Below are positions 27,623 to 38,700 of a stretch of 64,000 bases of DNA, one piece after another. Below the pieces are notes generated by a model. That model saw only the letters and a program-made list of their open reading frames with translations. It did not search any database and had not been told where the DNA came from. Each line of letters begins with the position of its first letter. The first letter of the stretch is position 1. The stretch is from positions 6,820,001-6,884,000 of the forward strand of contig NZ_CP042910.1 in the NCBI RefSeq assembly GCF_008298035.1. The letters are read 5' to 3'. This stretch comes from Gimesia maris (GTDB lineage Bacteria > Planctomycetota > Planctomycetia > Planctomycetales > Planctomycetaceae). The position numbers and the translations under genes are program-made.

Positions 27623-30079
27623 TCAATCCCGATATCGTGCCGCCTGTTCCTGACGCTGGGCCTGGAGTGCGTCTGCAGAGACCACTTCCGAATACCGCCA
27701 GACCATCTCAACCATCTGCGCATGATCGATGGGTTTGGATAAGTAATCGTCACAGCCTCCCTGCAGGCAGCGTTCGCGGTCCCCCTTCATGGCATCGGCG
27801 GTGAGTGCGATAATCGGCGTTACCAGGTCGGCAGCCCGCAATTCTGCAATCGCCTTTAAACCATCCACATGAGGCATCTGCATATCCATGAGGATCACAT
27901 CAAATGGATCACCCGCATCACGGGCAATTAAAGCCATGTCGATTCCCTGTTGACCGTCTTCCGCTGTGATGACCGTGGCGCCTGCTTTCTCCAGAAAATG
28001 CTGGCTGATATGCCGGACTTCGCGACGGTCGTCAACGACCAGGACGCGACAGTTGAGACGATGAACTTTCGAAACCCCTTCTGCGCCCTCTGTTTTTCTT
28101 TCGAGGATACCAGATTCAATCAGCGGAATCCCTTTAATGGAGCCAGCGGGGAGCCGGATGCGGAAGATAGACCCCTGCCCGACTTCACTCTTGACCTTGA
28201 GCTGCCCTTTGAGCATCTGCACCAGTCGTTTACTGATTGCCAACCCGAGTCCGCTGCCTCCATAGGCCCGTGTGACCGACGAATCTCCCTGCGAGAACGG
28301 TTTAAACAGTCGCTGGATCTGATCGGCACTCATGCCGATACCTGTATCCTGCACAGCGAATTCGATGATCGGTTTATCGGAATCAGGAAGCAGCCTGATC
28401 ACCAGACGAACTTCGCCCTGATCGGTAAACTTGATGGCATTTCCAATCAGATTAATCAGGATCTGTCGCAGTCGGGTGGCATCCGTAACGATCTTTTCAG
28501 GAACCTGTCCGGTAAATTTGACATTTAGCATCAGGTTCTTCTCGTCGGCCCGTACCTGCATCAGTGTCTGCACGTCCGCAACCAGCTCGCGCAGCGATGC
28601 TTCATTCAGATCGACTTCAAGTTTCCCTGCCTCAATACGTGATAGATCAAGAATGTCGTTAATCAATTCCAGCAGGTGTTCTCCATTTCGTTTCATGATC
28701 ATGACGCAGTTCCGGTTATCAGGATCCTTCAGATGCCCAAGCAAAACGTCAGCGTAACCTAAAACAGCAGCCATCGGAGTACGAATTTCATGGCTCATAT
28801 TCGCCAGAAATTCACTCTTGGCAAGGTTCGCCTGTGATGCCTGCTGCTCACTGTCCCGCAACGCTTCTTCCATCTCTTTACGGGCCGTAATGTCCTGCAC
28901 GATTGAACTCACCCCCCAGACTTCACCATTCCGATGCGTCATCGGGTGATAATTCACCAGCCAGCAGCGTTCTTTGTCGCTGGCGGGCGTTTTACCGCGT
29001 ACTTCCTGATTTTTCACCGCCTTGCCTGTCTGAAATACCTGATCGTAGAGTGGTTTGATCCGGTCTGCGATTCCGGGAACCAGTTCAAAACAGACTCGCC
29101 CGAGATGCGCTTCACGGGAAATGCCATTGATGCGGGCCAGTGTATCATTGATCCGCAGGTAACGGTATTCGCGATCGACCAGCCCCATGCCCACAGGTGC
29201 CGTATCGTAAATCAGTTCCAGTTCCCGTTTCTGGCGGCTGGACTCTGCCTCGGCGGCGCTCAGGCTTTCTTCTGCCATCCGCTGCTCATGAATGTCACTT
29301 ACCGTACCAACCCATTCCAGGATCTGCCCTTCCTGATCAAATACCGGAACTGCTTCTGTAATAACGGGGCGATACGATTCGCTCTCTGCATGCCAGATGT
29401 GGCCATGCACACGATAACTGGACTGCTTACCCGCCGGCTTACTCCAGAGCGCAGCCAGTTCGGCTCGATCTTCCGGCAGCAGCGCTCTCAGCCACCCGTC
29501 TCCCTGGTGATCATCCCAGGTCTGGCCGGTGAAACGCTGCCAGGATATTTGCGGTACAATGAAATTCCCCCGCGGATCAGTGGTCCAGATAATACTGCTG
29601 GTACTATTTAAGAAAGCTTCATAGCGGGACTGCATCCAGCGCAGGTCTCTTTCGATTTCCTTCCGCTGCTCAACTTCTTCCAGCAGTTTTGTATTGGCCG
29701 CTGCGAATGAGGGGAACTGCAACAGGTGCGGAATGTATTTAATTAATGCAATTACAGTTGCCCAGGATACGACAGCGGTCGCCAGCTTTAACAATCCCGA
29801 TATGCGATAAATCGGATACCAGAAAATGATCGCTTCAACCAGATGCACGGTGCCACATAACAGGATGAAAGCAGCAAATAAACCGAACAGTCTTGTATAG
29901 GGAATATCACGCCGTTTAAACGTGAAATAAATCAGTACAATGGGGATTGCAGTATATGCAGACCAGGTACCGATATCGGATAGAATATGCAGCCAGCCTT
30001 CGCCACTCGTCCAGTTGCCACAATTCCAGCGGGCAGGGTAGTCCGATGTATCAAAGAGTTTCGAAAAGAACTCAACCAT
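27623..30079 (-). CDS. Hybrid sensor histidine kinase with ethylene-receptor-type membrane domain
   Basis: 818 residues: three membrane helices (about 30-120), two PAS domains (about 145-270 and 285-402), a HisKA domain with phospho-acceptor His430 (MSHEIRTPM), a HATPase domain (Asn547 N-box, DTGIGM, GGSGLGLAIS) and a receiver domain with phospho-acceptor Asp732 (ILMDMQMP). The membrane domain aligns without gaps to plant ETR1 through the copper/ethylene site: Asp35, Tyr42, Ile45, Pro46, Ile72, Cys75 and His79 correspond to ETR1 Asp25, Tyr32, Ile35, Pro36, Ile62, Cys65 and His69, and TAVVS in helix 3 also matches. It therefore probably binds Cu(I) and possibly ethylene or a related small molecule. 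PAS domains replace the GAF domain of ETR1. The gene is alone; no separate response regulator is adjacent. Confidence 0.93.
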   Translation of the reverse strand: MVEFFSKLFDTSDYPARWNCGNWTSGEGWLHILSDIGTWSAYTAIPIVLIYFTFKRRDIPYTRLFGLFAAFILLCGTVHLVEAIIFWYPIYRISGLLKLATAVVSWATVIALIKYIPHLLQFPSFAAANTKLLEEVEQRKEIERDLRWMQSRYEAFLNSTSSIIWTTDPRGNFIVPQISWQRFTGQTWDDHQGDGWLRALLPEDRAELAALWSKPAGKQSSYRVHGHIWHAESESYRPVITEAVPVFDQEGQILEWVGTVSDIHEQRMAEESLSAAEAESSRQKRELELIYDTAPVGMGLVDREYRYLRINDTLARINGISREAHLGRVCFELVPGIADRIKPLYDQVFQTGKAVKNQEVRGKTPASDKERCWLVNYHPMTHRNGEVWGVSSIVQDITARKEMEEALRDSEQQASQANLAKSEFLANMSHEIRTPMAAVLGYADVLLGHLKDPDNRNCVMIMKRNGEHLLELINDILDLSRIEAGKLEVDLNEASLRELVADVQTLMQVRADEKNLMLNVKFTGQVPEKIVTDATRLRQILINLIGNAIKFTDQGEVRLVIRLLPDSDKPIIEFAVQDTGIGMSADQIQRLFKPFSQGDSSVTRAYGGSGLGLAISKRLVQMLKGQLKVKSEVGQGSIFRIRLPAGSIKGIPLIESGILERKTEGAEGVSKVHRLNCRVLVVDDRREVRHISQHFLEKAGATVITAEDGQQGIDMALIARDAGDPFDVILMDMQMPHVDGLKAIAELRAADLVTPIIALTADAMKGDRERCLQGGCDDYLSKPIDHAQMVEMVWRYSEVVSADALQAQRQEQAARYRD

Positions 30080-30599
30080 CCACTCAGCCTTCTCCCCTGT
30101 TACCCAGGAACCCTTTTAAACTGACGATTTTAAATTCAGACCAATGCCGGAAAGTTGTATGACACCAGATGATTCTTCAGCCTGAACTATTTTCAGATAC
30201 ATGGCGTCACTTACGCAACGCTCATGGACAGGGAAGACACGCCAAAAGACTCTGTCGATTCAAGTTTGCCCGAACTTTACCATAAACAGACTGCCATCAA
30301 CTTGAGCCATCTTTATCTTAAGATCAGTGTATACAGTGATTTTGAAATTCTCAATACAGATAATATTCCGACACCAGTAAAATAATTCATTCAACTATTG
30401 TTCTAAATGACCCGGAATCGATTGACCGAAACTATTTTCCAGATTGACTTTCTACCTGCGTGCTCTCATGCTCTTCAAGTGCTTCTGCACCGACTGCTCT
30501 ACCTTCCCGATCCCTGATGGCTTCATCCAGGATTTCCCAGGGAGAGACTGCAGAACAGCACTCAAACCAGAGTCTGCATGAAGGCACGCCTCGATTCAA
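30080..30599. other. Non-coding region upstream of the kinase gene, with possible decayed coding sequence
   Basis: About 520 bases. The part next to the kinase start presumably holds its promoter; I see no clear boxes. Around 30432-30560 the minus strand reads a protein-like tail (PWEILDEAIRDREGR to ESQSGK, stop at 30432), but its upstream continuation is only antisense to the CHAT remnant, so it is at best a gene fragment. Confidence 0.35.
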
Positions 30600-31087
30600 G
30601 TGCGACAATATGCCGCAGCCGACACCAAGCAGACGGAACCGGTCGATCGCCACCTGCTGTTGCGCAGCGGCCTGATGCAGGCGAGTTACAATAACCACCC
30701 CACAGCGCTGAGAAAACAGAACGCTGATGGCATCTTGACGGGTCTGGAAATCATCCGCACCGATCTGCGTGCGACACGAGTGGTGGTGCTCTCCGCCTGT
30801 GAAACCGGCGTTGGTGAATTTCGTTCGAGAGAAGAAGTCGTCGGCCTCCGCCAGACATTCCAGCTGGCAGGCGCAGAATTGGTGGTCGTTTCCCTCTTCC
30901 CTCTGGAGCATCCCTGACCAGCAAACCGTGCTGCTAATAGAACAGTACTTCACCAATTTAGCAGCAGGCATGAAAAAATCGACCGCCCTCAGACCGCCCC
31001 AGCTCACCCGCATCAAAGCACGTCACGAACGCAACGCCTCCCTTCCCCCTCTTCTGGGCTGCATTTACACTGACGGGGAAGGATTGA
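30600..31087 (+). pseudogene. Frameshifted remnant of a CHAT-domain (caspase-like) protein
   Basis: The region encodes the C-terminal part of a CHAT protease-like domain in three successive frames. Frame 3 gives LLLRSGLM, NADGILTGLEI and VVVLSACETGVGE (the CHAT Cys motif SACETG). At 30890-30903 a 7-base tandem duplication (TTCCCTC twice) shifts the frame; removing one copy restores VVVSLWSIPDQQT. The second segment reads IEQYFTNLAAGMKKSTALR, and near 31040-31052 a further shift leads to FWAAFTLTGKD and a stop at 31085-31087, the usual CHAT ending. The N-terminal part, including the expected catalytic His region and any TPRs, is missing. CHAT proteins are cysteine peptidases often linked to TPRs and sometimes to defence. 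Confidence 0.82.
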
Positions 31088-31131
31088 AATTGGAAATCTG
31101 CGAGTGTGAATTTGAATTATAAATGCACTTA

Positions 31132-34100
31132 TTATCCCACCGCTTGACGTGCCATTTGTCGATAAAGTTTGGCTGGTACAGCATGTTGAAGTCGCCAGAT
31201 GATACTCATAGGTCGGTCTCCAGTATGGGATACATATTTGCAAGGACCAAGGTAATAATAAGGGGAGGCAAGGCCTGATGTTTGTTTTTTGGTTTCCCTT
31301 ACAAACAAAAGTGGTGTGTATCCACAACTTTGATGTTTAATGTACCTTTGGCCTGTAGGAGATTCTGATGAAGTATTGCTCTGCGATTGCCAGTGAAATA
31401 GTTCATGCGAAATTAAATAGTCTTCGTACATCGTTGTCGGGGAATACTCTTCTTCCGTTTTTTGTAAAGTGACAAAGAAGGCATCAATCTTTTTATTTTT
31501 CAGATGCAGTACTCCCTCACGATGATCTGGCCGATGTTCGAGAGACCAGTGTCCCAGACCAACTAATATTTCATCACGCGTGTATTGCGCATGAATCGTT
31601 AAGGGTCCTGAGACTTCAGGAAGACGTCCAGCGTGAAGTGAAGGAGCTTTCTGAAAACAGAAGTCAAGAACTGAGACTAAATCCTGTTTGGCAGCCTGAT
31701 TATCAAATAATCGATTCTTTGACTCTTGGATGGTCCAACCTAAACCAGTTTTTCCCCAGAGTGTGACGTAGAGCATTTCTAATGCTTGTTTCTCTTCATT
31801 AGAAGACGGCATCAGTGCATTTTCAATGTGTTTGGTCCAGTATTTAATTTGCGTTGCACAATCTATATGTATTAATCGACGTAATCCTTTCGCGAGTTGT
31901 ATTTCGTCAGAATCTGTAAATGGTTCAATGAGATCTGCTTCTGCGAGCAAACGAGACCAGAGTCCCCGTTTTAATAAATCATCTAAGTTAGTTTGTAGAT
32001 AATCCAATGCTTCTTGAAGGAATGGACTACGTCCAAGGATTCGTCCTAATTCTTTAAGGCGTATGATGATGGTTAATTTATTGAGTCTTAATGAATCACG
32101 GATATTGTCTAATACACGCTGTTGTGCAACACGTTCCAATTGAACCACGCAACCGCTCGGTAAATGAGGGAAACCATTTTCGATTTCGCGATCCAGACGT
32201 CGTTCGGGTTTTGTACTGAGTGCACGAAATCTCGATGCAAATTGAAATTCCCGCCGTTGAGCACCAATGAAATCCAGTATTGTTAAACATTCTTTCTCGT
32301 CATGAAGACGCATACCTCGCCCAAATTGTTGAAGAAAGATGGTGAGACTTTCTGTGGGACGAAGAAAAAGAATTGTATCGACTTCTGGAATATCAACTCC
32401 TTCGTTATACAAATCGACAACAAAGATAAAGTTGATTTCTCGCGAACGAAGCTGAGTCTGCACTTGGTTTCTTAGTTCATCAGAAGAATCGGAGGTCAAT
32501 GCAACTGCAGGAACACCATGCTCCTGAAAGAAACGTGCCATGAACTCAGCATGAGCTTTACTCACGCAAAAACTCAGCCCTCGAGATTCCAATGGATTGA
32601 GCAGGATTTCATTAGTCTTTTCCAATATCAATTGGGCACGGCGATCGTTGCCAGTATAGATTCGATCTAAGTCATCAATTGCATACCCACCTCGTTGCCA
32701 ATTCAGATCATCAAGGTTTTCACTATCTGAGATACCAAAGTATTGAAACGGACAAAGTAATTTACGATTGATGGCATCAGGTAGTCTAATTTCTGCGCTA
32801 GTTCGACCACCGAACCATTGTAGGATATCGAGTTGATCCGCTCGCTCTGGTGTTGCTGTTAGCCCAAGCAAAATATTAGGACGAACGTGATCTAGTAGAC
32901 TTTGGTAGCTTTGAGCTGCGGCATGATGAAATTCATCGACAACTATGTATTCATATTCATCAGCGGGACGTTTCCAGAGTTCTCGCGAGTTATAGCTTTG
33001 TATCGAACAGAATAGATGTTGCTGCTGAGAAGGATCACGCCCTCCCACTAAGAGATCTCCAAAATTCTGATCTCGTAGTACGCCACGAAATGATGCGAGT
33101 GCTTGTTTCAAGATCTCTTCTCGATGCACTATGAAGAGGAAAGGAGGTTGGCGGCCATTTTCTTTGCAGACTCGTGCATAATCGAAAGCAGCTAACATGG
33201 TCTTACCCGTACCGGTTGCGGCGACAACTAGATGTGTCCTTTTGTTCTGGACTTCACGCTCTGCAACCAGGATATCCAATATTTCTTCTTGAAAAGGATA
33301 TGGGCGAAGATGAAATACAGGCAGCATGGCTGGATCAGATGCACTCAGCCGTTCATTTTTAATTGCAGATCTCAGCCGTTCAGGGTCTTCACCACTGAAT
33401 TGCTGGAATTCATCATCCTGCCAATATGTCTCAAAGGTTCCCGTGATCTTGCTCCAAAGATACGAGAGCTCATATTGGCTAACCTTTGTTGTCCATTCGA
33501 GTCCTTCAGAAAGGGCGGCATTGGAAAGGTTTGCTGAACCGACGTAGGCGCTGCCGAAATCAGTATCGCGATGAAAGAGATAGGCCTTGGCATGCAAACG
33601 GGTTCGTTTCGTATCATAACTGACGCGAATCTCTGTATTGGGAAGTCCACTTAATGCTTCAATTGCCTTTGGATCGGTAGCTCCCATATAGCTTGTAGTG
33701 ATAACCCGAATGCGGGGACGATCTGAGTGGGGGCTTGAAGCCAATTCTTTCAAGTCATCTAGAATTACACGAAGCCCACTCCATTTCACAAAGGAACAAA
33801 GAATATCAACAGAATCTGCAGTTGATATCTCTTTTTTTAATTGGCTTCCCAAACTGGGGTCGAGCCGTGTCCCCGTTAGAAGTGCAGAGCGAGATAATGG
33901 GGTATCAGGACGATTTTCAGGAGTTTCAGGATCGGTATGATGAATTGCCAGTAGTCGTTCGAGCGGTGTTGCAATACGTAATCGATTTTCCCAATCTTGT
34001 CCTAGCTCCTCTGTAAGCAATTTCAGAATTCGATCGACTAAACGTTTTTGTTTCTCCGCTGCTTCTTTACCTCGAAATCCAGCAATCCCATTTGCTAAAA

Positions 34101-34257
34101 CATGTTCTAGGTATTGAGCAATTACAGTATGTGCATCTTCGGTATCAACTTTACCTATGGTGGCGTAGAGACGCGGGTCGGCGATTGCCTGTAACTGTTC
34201 TTTTAATTCTTCAGTTAGAAGCTGTTCATAGAGTCCCGGCTGGAAGTTGTCAGTCAT
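31132..34257 (-). CDS. DEAD/DEAH-box helicase with PLD-like nuclease domain and DUF3427
   Basis: 1,041 residues from ATG 34257, chosen over TTG 34275 because AGGA lies six bases upstream. The N-terminal part carries a PLD-like phosphodiesterase motif (LHAKAYLF at about 221-228, then SAYVGSANLS). A superfamily 2 helicase core follows, with Walker A in AATGTGKT (about 347-354), DEFHH (441-445), LGLTATPER and motif VI QQFGRGMR. The C-terminal region from FPHLPSGCVVQLERVA is DUF3427. Known homologues with this order (PLD, helicase, DUF3427) are scattered among bacteria, often in variable regions; a DNA-processing or defence role is plausible but unproven. The coding sequence is visibly richer in A/T than its neighbours, which suggests acquisition. 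It ends 45 bases from the CHAT remnant. Confidence 0.9.
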   Translation of the reverse strand: MTDNFQPGLYEQLLTEELKEQLQAIADPRLYATIGKVDTEDAHTVIAQYLEHVLANGIAGFRGKEAAEKQKRLVDRILKLLTEELGQDWENRLRIATPLERLLAIHHTDPETPENRPDTPLSRSALLTGTRLDPSLGSQLKKEISTADSVDILCSFVKWSGLRVILDDLKELASSPHSDRPRIRVITTSYMGATDPKAIEALSGLPNTEIRVSYDTKRTRLHAKAYLFHRDTDFGSAYVGSANLSNAALSEGLEWTTKVSQYELSYLWSKITGTFETYWQDDEFQQFSGEDPERLRSAIKNERLSASDPAMLPVFHLRPYPFQEEILDILVAEREVQNKRTHLVVAATGTGKTMLAAFDYARVCKENGRQPPFLFIVHREEILKQALASFRGVLRDQNFGDLLVGGRDPSQQQHLFCSIQSYNSRELWKRPADEYEYIVVDEFHHAAAQSYQSLLDHVRPNILLGLTATPERADQLDILQWFGGRTSAEIRLPDAINRKLLCPFQYFGISDSENLDDLNWQRGGYAIDDLDRIYTGNDRRAQLILEKTNEILLNPLESRGLSFCVSKAHAEFMARFFQEHGVPAVALTSDSSDELRNQVQTQLRSREINFIFVVDLYNEGVDIPEVDTILFLRPTESLTIFLQQFGRGMRLHDEKECLTILDFIGAQRREFQFASRFRALSTKPERRLDREIENGFPHLPSGCVVQLERVAQQRVLDNIRDSLRLNKLTIIIRLKELGRILGRSPFLQEALDYLQTNLDDLLKRGLWSRLLAEADLIEPFTDSDEIQLAKGLRRLIHIDCATQIKYWTKHIENALMPSSNEEKQALEMLYVTLWGKTGLGWTIQESKNRLFDNQAAKQDLVSVLDFCFQKAPSLHAGRLPEVSGPLTIHAQYTRDEILVGLGHWSLEHRPDHREGVLHLKNKKIDAFFVTLQKTEEEYSPTTMYEDYLISHELFHWQSQSNTSSESPTGQRYIKHQSCGYTPLLFVRETKKQTSGLASPYYYLGPCKYVSHTGDRPMSIIWRLQHAVPAKLYRQMARQAVG

Positions 34258-34469
34258 TTTGATTCCTGATATCAATTCATCGTGGTGCCTGCCTCAATGG
34301 TTTCTTTATCACTGTAATCAGAACTCAAATGAAAGACTACTGGCTGGAACAAGCTGATCAATCCAAAAATCAAATAATTTGGCTTAGTGATTTGCCATTG
34401 TTTTTGAGTTATTTTCTGAGATAAGATGAGAACGAAATTAGTATTCTCGAAATAAAAGAAAGCCCACAC

Positions 34470-35738
34470 ATGCCCCCACCCCTCAATCGTCGTGATTTCC
34501 TCCACTCATCCCTCTGTTCTCTCGCCGCTGTCTCTGCTGCGGGAACGGCGTCGGTGCGGGCGGCGGAATCGCAGTCGTTGATTGGTTCGATCTCTAAAGA
34601 AACGCTCTTTCGTAACCGGGATGGCTCCGGGGTCACATGGTTTCATCCGCGGGGGTGTATGGTTCCGGGGGCGAACGGCGGTGCGACGTTTTTGATGAAC
34701 CTGCAGGAGATCGGGGGGTCCGACTACTTCGGGCCAGTTCACTGGTGTGAATCGAATGATCGCGGGAAGACGTGGACAAAGCCGGCGCCGATTCCTGCGC
34801 TGGACCGTGATCCGGTTAAAGGGCATCCGGGGCTGCAGGCGGGCGTGTGTGATGTCACGCCGCAATATCATCCGCAGACCGGGACCATCCTCGCACTGGG
34901 GCATGTCGTTTTTTATCGCGGTCCCCGGTTTGCCAAAGGGGATCAGCTGGCCCGCTACCCCGTGTATGCGGTTCGAGACAAAGCAGGACAATGGTCCGAG
35001 CGGAAGATTCTCAAATGGGATGATCCCCGCGGCTCGGAAATCTATACCAACAACTGTGGACAACGTTTCGTGCTGCCGAACGGCGATATTATGATGTCAT
35101 TCACCTTCGGTGCGAACAAACAGCCGCGAATGGTAGCGGGCGTCCGCTGTGCGTTTGACGGGTCCGATCTGACAATTCGCGAAGTTGGACCGCCCCTGGA
35201 GAACAAAGTCGGACGCGGTTTGCTCGAACCGTCGATCACCCGGTTTGGGGACCGGTTCTTCATGACCATTCGCGCCGAAGACGATCACGGTTATGTCGCG
35301 GTCAGCCCGGACGGCTTGAACTACAAACGGCAGACGGCCTGGGCCTTTGACGATGGCACGCCCATCGGCATGTCCACCACGCAGCAGCACTGGCTCACCC
35401 ATTCCGACGGACTGTTTCTGGTTTACACACGCAAAGATGATACAAATAAAAATGTGATCCGCTGGCGCTCGCCGCTCTGGGTGGCCCAGGTTGATCCGGA
35501 GAGGCTCTGCCTGATTCGCGAGACCGAGCAGGTCGTACTTCCCCTGGTCGGGGATGGCGTAAATGATCCCAACCAGGTCGCACTGATGGGCAACTTCGCT
35601 GTCACCAACGTCAGCCCGCAAGAATCGTGTATCACCGTCGGCGAATGGATGCCGCGCCACAAAGCCAAAGGCGATGTCCTCCTCAGCCGGATTAAGTGGA
35701 ACCAGCTCAACCGGAATGTGCCAGACTTTGCAAGTTGA
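34470..35738 (+). CDS. Sialidase/BNR-repeat family protein, Tat-exported
   Basis: 422 residues with a twin-arginine signal ([12 protein letters not shown] followed by an Ala-rich stretch). The mature part resembles the six-bladed exo-sialidase/BNR-type propeller: an N-terminal Arg-containing stretch ([10 protein letters not shown]), an Asp-box-like [11 protein letters not shown], and blade repeats such as [24 protein letters not shown] and [13 protein letters not shown]. Planctomycetes have many such exported proteins next to sulfatases; they may act on glycans, but true sialidase activity cannot be claimed because I could not confirm the full Arg triad and Tyr/Glu pair. The gene is divergent from the helicase and convergent with the M56 gene, only 13 bases away. 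Confidence 0.82.
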   Translation: MPPPLNRRDFLHSSLCSLAAVSAAGTASVRAAESQSLIGSISKETLFRNRDGSGVTWFHPRGCMVPGANGGATFLMNLQEIGGSDYFGPVHWCESNDRGKTWTKPAPIPALDRDPVKGHPGLQAGVCDVTPQYHPQTGTILALGHVVFYRGPRFAKGDQLARYPVYAVRDKAGQWSERKILKWDDPRGSEIYTNNCGQRFVLPNGDIMMSFTFGANKQPRMVAGVRCAFDGSDLTIREVGPPLENKVGRGLLEPSITRFGDRFFMTIRAEDDHGYVAVSPDGLNYKRQTAWAFDDGTPIGMSTTQQHWLTHSDGLFLVYTRKDDTNKNVIRWRSPLWVAQVDPERLCLIRETEQVVLPLVGDGVNDPNQVALMGNFAVTNVSPQESCITVGEWMPRHKAKGDVLLSRIKWNQLNRNVPDFAS

Positions 35739-35751
35739 AAACAACGGCTGT

Positions 35752-38700
35752 TTATTCTACCGCTTCCCCGGCGTCCAGCAGTTCCACATGCCAGATGAGT
35801 CGTTGCTGTTTCTGATTGGTTTTGCGATTAAACAGATCCAGCGGCCCCTTCCCCGTACGGGCCATCGGAACTCCTTTGACTGACGGGACTCCGGCAATGG
35901 GCACGCGGGGGACCGTCAGTTTCTCTTTGATCGTATCATCAATTTGAATCTCTGCATCAGACTGACTTTGTTCCTGCTGGTTGTCAGCAAAATGCAGGTG
36001 CAGATTGTGCTGACCTGCCGACAGTTCCCGGGTGAAATAGTCTGTCTCGACTGGCTGTCCTCCGGAAGCATCGACCGAGAACAGATGCACGCGGGCAGTC
36101 TTTCCCTGCGGAACCACACAACTCCAGGCATGCCAGTTTTTGTAGTCGCGTCGACCACCGGCCACGACCAGATCTCCTGGTTCGACCTTGAGGGGCACAA
36201 ACTGATGCGATTCTGCGGGAATCACCTTAAAGAGTGGGGTGCCGTCCACACTCTCGCGGACCGGGGCAATGAACTGCTTGCGGACGCCGTCCCAGTATAT
36301 TTTGCGTGGTGCCTGGGTTCCATTGGGTAAAACGCCACAGACAAGATGATCCGGTCTACTGCCATTAAATCCTAAATCCAGATAACCAAATTCTGCCAGT
36401 GGCTGTGAAGGGCCTGGCTTGCCGCTCCAACTGGTCGCGTTCGCATAGCCATAAAAGGTGAGCGCCGGCTTGTCTTCTTGTCCGATCTGATACCAGTGCT
36501 GGATATATTCAAAGGGACCATGCGTTTCAAAAGCAGAGGTGGTAATGAAATAATCATCGGTCCCCCCCAGGTTATTGAGCATGACATTGCAGTAGGAACC
36601 TCGGGAAGAAGCCCAGCCCCCCAGCATTCGAATCAGTGTGCCTTCCGCATCGAAGACAAACGCGGCTCGAGGCGGAAACCGGAGTTTGGGTTTGAGCTCC
36701 CAGGTAGCGTCTTTGGGGCGGACTGCACATAACACGATGACGCGTTCACCCTGCGGTGTGGCAATCGTAGCGATCGGAGATCGTTCAGACTTTTTTGAAC
36801 TGATTTTCCCAATCAGGTTCCAGTCGCTCGTAAATTGAAGCGGAGTGGCAGCGTCGAACTGATTCATTTTCAGCAGTCCATTAAGAACGACCATCGAGGG
36901 TTGTGTCTGCAGTTTTTTGAGAAGTAATTTCGGCAAATGACTCAATAGTGCTTCCGGCTTTTCATAGGTGACAGCAACATCAAAGAACTGGTTTTTCTCT
37001 CTGGGTTCTTCTTTGGAAATGGTCAGCACGACCACCCGCCCGTCTGCCTTGCGGGGAATGATCAGTCTTTTGCGTTGTACGTAAGCGTCGCGTAACGTAC
37101 CTTCTATTTTCACACGCCCCTGAACGGTAATTCGCAGTCGGGAGACCGCCTCCCCGTTGACTTCCAATGGAAGTTGCAGTCGAACGATGCCGTCATCCCC
37201 CGTTTTCTCTGAGGCCATTGGCCCAAACCGCTGGGACGCCCAGAGCTGCCAGTCATCAGGCGCGTTTTCAAAGGCGATTTCGTTCACGGTGACGGTGATC
37301 CCGGGAACCGGTTCGGCGTTTTGATTCACGACAAGAATTTCTCGTGACGAGACCGGCACATATTTTTCCATCGTAATGGTCCGTCGCAGCGTTTTACCGC
37401 CTGACAGATCAATTAAGGCGTATCGCCTCGGCCCATCTTCAAAGGAGTTGGGGTAAATCGGCATTTGATACCCGTCCGCAGAAACCTTGTAGGATTCACT
37501 GTCTTCAGCGGGCAGGTTCCGTACCCGGGCAATGCCCTGTGCATCCGTTTTCACACTCAGAAAAGTATCGTTCCCCCATTGATAGCGCTGTTTGACTTCC
37601 TCATTGTTATGACGAATAATCTGGTTCGACATCTCTAAGGAAACTATCGCCGGAATGAACAGCTCCCCACCAAAAAATAACCCGTTGGGATTGAATTTGA
37701 CCACAGCTCCTTCGATTGGTTGTCCAAGGGGATCGACCACTTTGACGTCCAGTGATGTCGTTGGCGTGCAGGGTAGTTCCACCTCGGTTTTATAAAGACC
37801 CTGTGTGAGCGGAAACAGGTGCGGCCAGAACGCGTCGTGCCGCTGGATGGCATTGTCGAGAATCGATTCCTCTCCGGCGTTGTGCCGCTTCAGATAGTTT
37901 TTCAATGACTGGACCGTTGGTCGGGTCGACTGATAACCGTCCACGAGTGCAAACAGTTGGGCCTGACCGCCGGTCGGCAGGGAGTCGAATTCGAACGTAC
38001 CGTCTTCTTTGACTGTCGCTGTCTGTTCCCAGGTCCAGCCTCCGCCGATCTTGTGATCCTGACCTTCATTGATATAGAGTTCCACGCAGCCATTTTTGAT
38101 TGGCCGCGGCACCGAGTCGTCCAGTCGACCTTCCAGGCGGATACCCGGTTCGAGGATCGCTACGATCGTGCCATCCTCTTCTACGCGCTGGGGGTTGGTC
38201 ACATCGATCAGGTGGCTGAACAGGACCGGCCCCTCTTCGTTTCTGGCCACAACCCGCATCCAGCGACGATCCAGCTTCACAACCGGCGAAGTAAAATAAC
38301 CCAGACGCTGATCATCCTGTTTGAACTCGCGGCCCAGAATGTGCGAGTCTTCCAGCAGGGGATACGCATCGGGCAGTCGGTTTCCTTTCACATCGAGCGC
38401 CTTGACGCGAATGATTCGCCCCGGCTGCAGGACCAGTTTGGGACTGCCGCTGAGTGAATATTGTTTTCCCGCGTTCGCATAGCCCTCCGCTTCAGCAGAG
38501 ATCTGTGCGCGAGCGGCACCGTCAGGTACCTGGATGGTCACCTCCCCTTTCTGATTGGTGATCGGAGGATTGATGACAATTTTGAGTTGCATGTCACCTT
38601 CGTTATCCTCCCACCAGCCAACACGGACTTTGGCACCTTCAACGGGTTGCCCCTTGTCGTCGACAACAGTCACGATCTTCGGTGTTGTCTGTTTCAGATT

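Noticed and set aside
30432-31016. A 194-residue leftward reading frame
   Set aside because: Most of it is antisense to the well-supported CHAT sequence, and its composition there is not protein-like; only the last about 45 residues could be a gene fragment.
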